A DNA stretch of 6,449 nt, taken from Spirochaetota bacterium (lineage in GTDB: Bacteria > Spirochaetota > B62-G9). The notes below the pieces were generated by a model. The model was not told the origin of the DNA. It made no database searches and worked only from the letters and a program-made list of their open reading frames with translations. Location: assembly GCA_026990615.1 (NCBI GenBank), contig JALXDB010000199.1, positions 1 to 6,449 on the forward strand, read 5' to 3'. Shown here piece after piece: positions 5,255-6,449 of this stretch. Position 1 is the first letter of the stretch, and every line of letters starts with the position of its first letter. Made by a program: the position numbers and the translations under genes.

Positions 5255-6040
5255 TTAAACGCTGACATTCTCTCTGGATAGAACTGTATCAATGATCTTG
5301 CATACGCTATTGAGAGATGGAGAATCGTTTAAATTAAGAAGAGATTCTCCATTGAAAATCATTTCTTCTAACTTTTCGTCGGGCGGAACATCGCCCAGGT
5401 ATTCAATTCCTATGTCTTTTATGTTTTCACGTATTTTTTCAAGTCTCTCCGGCTTTACCTTATTGGTAATTATAAACTTTTTTCCAATGTCTCTCTCCAT
5501 ACCGCGGGTTATCTTTTCAATACTTCTGGCTGTTTCTATAGAGAGAGGGTTTTCGTTTACAACAACAAACAGAACATCGACATTTGAGGTTGTTCTTCTG
5601 CTTATATGCTCAAGTCCTGCTTCATTATCCATTACTATCCACCGGTACATTGGAATTAAATCGTCTGCAAATTTTCTGACTAGACTATTCAGGTAGCAGT
5701 AGCATCCTGAGCCTTCGCCCCTACCCATTGTTAGCAGGTCAAACCCCTTTGCCTCTTCTAAGATCTGGTGAAGACCGGCCTCGATGTACTGATTTTTATC
5801 CATTCCTGCAGGAAAGTTCTTGATCTCCTCAAGCATCTCCTCTCTTATATCCCCCAGTGTCTGTTCAACTTTGATTCCTAAAAGGAATCCTAGGTTTGCA
5901 TCGGGATCAGCATCTATCACGAGGATGGGACCGCTGGATTTTTTTAACAAGCAGTTTAATATTAGGGCTGCTATTGTTGTCTTTCCCGTACCACCTTTGC
6001 CTGCAACTGCGATGCTTTTAATCACTTTGTCGTTCTCCAT
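5255..6040 (-). CDS. CooC/AcsF-type nickel-insertion ATPase for CODH/ACS
   Basis: A 261-aa MinD/SIMIBI-class P-loop ATPase. It has the deviant Walker A GKGGTGKT (14-21, signature Lys15 and Lys20), the Walker A'-like VIDADPDAN (41-49), a Cys-Tyr-Cys motif (Cys113 and Cys115) like the metal-binding CXC of CooC, and MDNEAGLEHISRRT (137-150), typical of the family. CooC and AcsF are dimeric cytoplasmic ATPases that bind Ni(II) and help mature the nickel clusters of CO dehydrogenase or acetyl-CoA synthase; within an acs operon this copy could serve either. The start is uncertain. ATG 6040 lacks a Shine-Dalgarno site and is 14 bp after the RACo stop, whereas GTG 6025, five codons in, has GGAG 9 nt before it and gives the usual short start (VIKSIAVAGKGG). 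The coordinates give the longer form. It is followed 28 bp later by acsD. Confidence 0.9.
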   Translation of the reverse strand: MENDKVIKSIAVAGKGGTGKTTIAALILNCLLKKSSGPILVIDADPDANLGFLLGIKVEQTLGDIREEMLEEIKNFPAGMDKNQYIEAGLHQILEEAKGFDLLTMGRGEGSGCYCYLNSLVRKFADDLIPMYRWIVMDNEAGLEHISRRTTSNVDVLFVVVNENPLSIETARSIEKITRGMERDIGKKFIITNKVKPERLEKIRENIKDIGIEYLGDVPPDEKLEEMIFNGESLLNLNDSPSLNSVCKIIDTVLSRENVSV

Positions 6041-6054
6041 TATTTCAGTATTAT

Positions 6055-6449
6055 TTAGCTCTGCGATATACTTTTAAACTCTTCAATATCTGTATGGGGC
6101 AGGAACATTGCCTTTCTAAACTCTTCAACATAATCATCTGCACCCATGAGGTCGTAATAGGTGATTGCCTTTCTCAACTCCCCTATTTTTCTAAATGCAT
6201 CTTGGTAAAAGGCGACTATCTTGGCTCCTTTTATGGATGTATTTCCAACAAAAGATATCTTTTCCATGGGCAGGTTCGGAATAAGCCCAATATTAATAGC
6301 ACTTTTAATGTTGAGATAGTTACCGAATGCTCCTGCTATGTACAGTCTGTCCACGTCTTTAAAACTCATATCCAGCCTTTTAAGAAGAATCTTCATCGCT
6401 GCAAAAATAGCAGCTTTGGCTGTAATTATATTTTCTATATCAGACTCTG
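6055..6449 (-). CDS. RACo-like corrinoid activation protein, C-terminal 130 residues (5' end outside window)
   Basis: The frame is open to the right edge; 130 codons are visible, ending in TAA. The piece matches the C-terminal ASKHA ATPase domain (DUF4445 type) of reductive activators of corrinoid proteins. Landmarks are DIENIITAKAAIFAA near the start, YIAGAFGNYL around residues 36-45, IGLIPNLP, FVGNTSIKGA and the closing AMFLPHTDIEEF. RACo uses ATP and an N-terminal [2Fe-2S] ferredoxin domain to return inactive Co(II) corrinoid to Co(I); that N-terminal domain would lie beyond the window and cannot be confirmed. Position 14 bp ahead of the CooC/AcsF-like gene and in the same operon as acsD and acsE supports activation of the corrinoid iron-sulfur protein. 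RamA-type activators of methylamine systems have a different architecture with C-terminal ferredoxin clusters and do not fit this ending. Confidence 0.88.
   Translation of the reverse strand, partial: ESDIENIITAKAAIFAAMKILLKRLDMSFKDVDRLYIAGAFGNYLNIKSAINIGLIPNLPMEKISFVGNTSIKGAKIVAFYQDAFRKIGELRKAITYYDLMGADDYVEEFRKAMFLPHTDIEEFKSISQS

Noticed and set aside
4985..5281. Plus-strand open frame over acsD
   Set aside because: Antisense to the conserved acsD N-terminus with no start signal.
5292..6077. Two plus-strand open frames over the CooC/AcsF-like gene
   Set aside because: Antisense to the P-loop ATPase; no ribosome binding site or family likeness.

Overview
This window comes from an AT-rich, strictly anaerobic bacterium that uses the Wood-Ljungdahl (reductive acetyl-CoA) pathway. 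The minus-strand genes are bacterial-type CODH/ACS accessory and corrinoid genes: RACo-like activator, CooC/AcsF-type ATPase, AcsD and AcsE. AcsD is about 320 aa, the bacterial rather than the longer archaeal size, and AcsE and RACo are bacterial partners. Strong Shine-Dalgarno sequences, sigma70-like promoters and a clean Rho-independent terminator also point to Bacteria. The species cannot be named; acetogens, some sulfate reducers and related uncultured lineages all fit.

Layout, left to right. (1) Positions 2-601, plus strand: the C-terminal 199 codons of an MtmB-family (monomethylamine:corrinoid) methyltransferase, followed by a strong terminator at 622-650. (2) A candidate promoter near 698-725 precedes a 56-aa acidic/basic protein of unknown function (766-936). 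(3) A 372-aa protein (1061-2179) with a BioD-like P-loop NTPase domain and a DRTGG domain, resembling the N-terminal part of some phosphotransacetylases but lacking the catalytic domain. (4) A DUF166-family protein on the minus strand (2176-2970), tail to tail with the previous gene; the two stop codons overlap. (5) A structured, gene-free AT-rich stretch (about 2971-3466) with a good sigma70-like promoter, repeated ACATGT hexamers, a 12-bp unit repeated five times, a 15-bp palindrome and a duplicated 12-mer. (6) A minus-strand operon read right to left: RACo-like C-terminus (to the window edge), CooC/AcsF-like ATPase, acsD, acsE, with gaps of 14, 28 and 17 bp.

How the genes fit together: AcsE moves the methyl group of methyl-tetrahydrofolate onto the cobalamin of the corrinoid iron-sulfur protein (AcsC/AcsD). 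RACo-like proteins reductively reactivate that cobalamin when it is over-oxidised, and the CooC/AcsF-type ATPase helps nickel-cluster maturation of CODH/ACS. AcsC, AcsA and AcsB are not in the window and may lie past the right edge. The MtmB-like protein suggests that methyl groups from a methylamine or similar compound may feed the same one-carbon pool. The main points worth a second look are the MtmB homologue, whose visible part has Leu where Methanosarcina MtmB has a pyrrolysine-contacting Gln, and the repeat- and palindrome-rich region ahead of the DUF166 gene.
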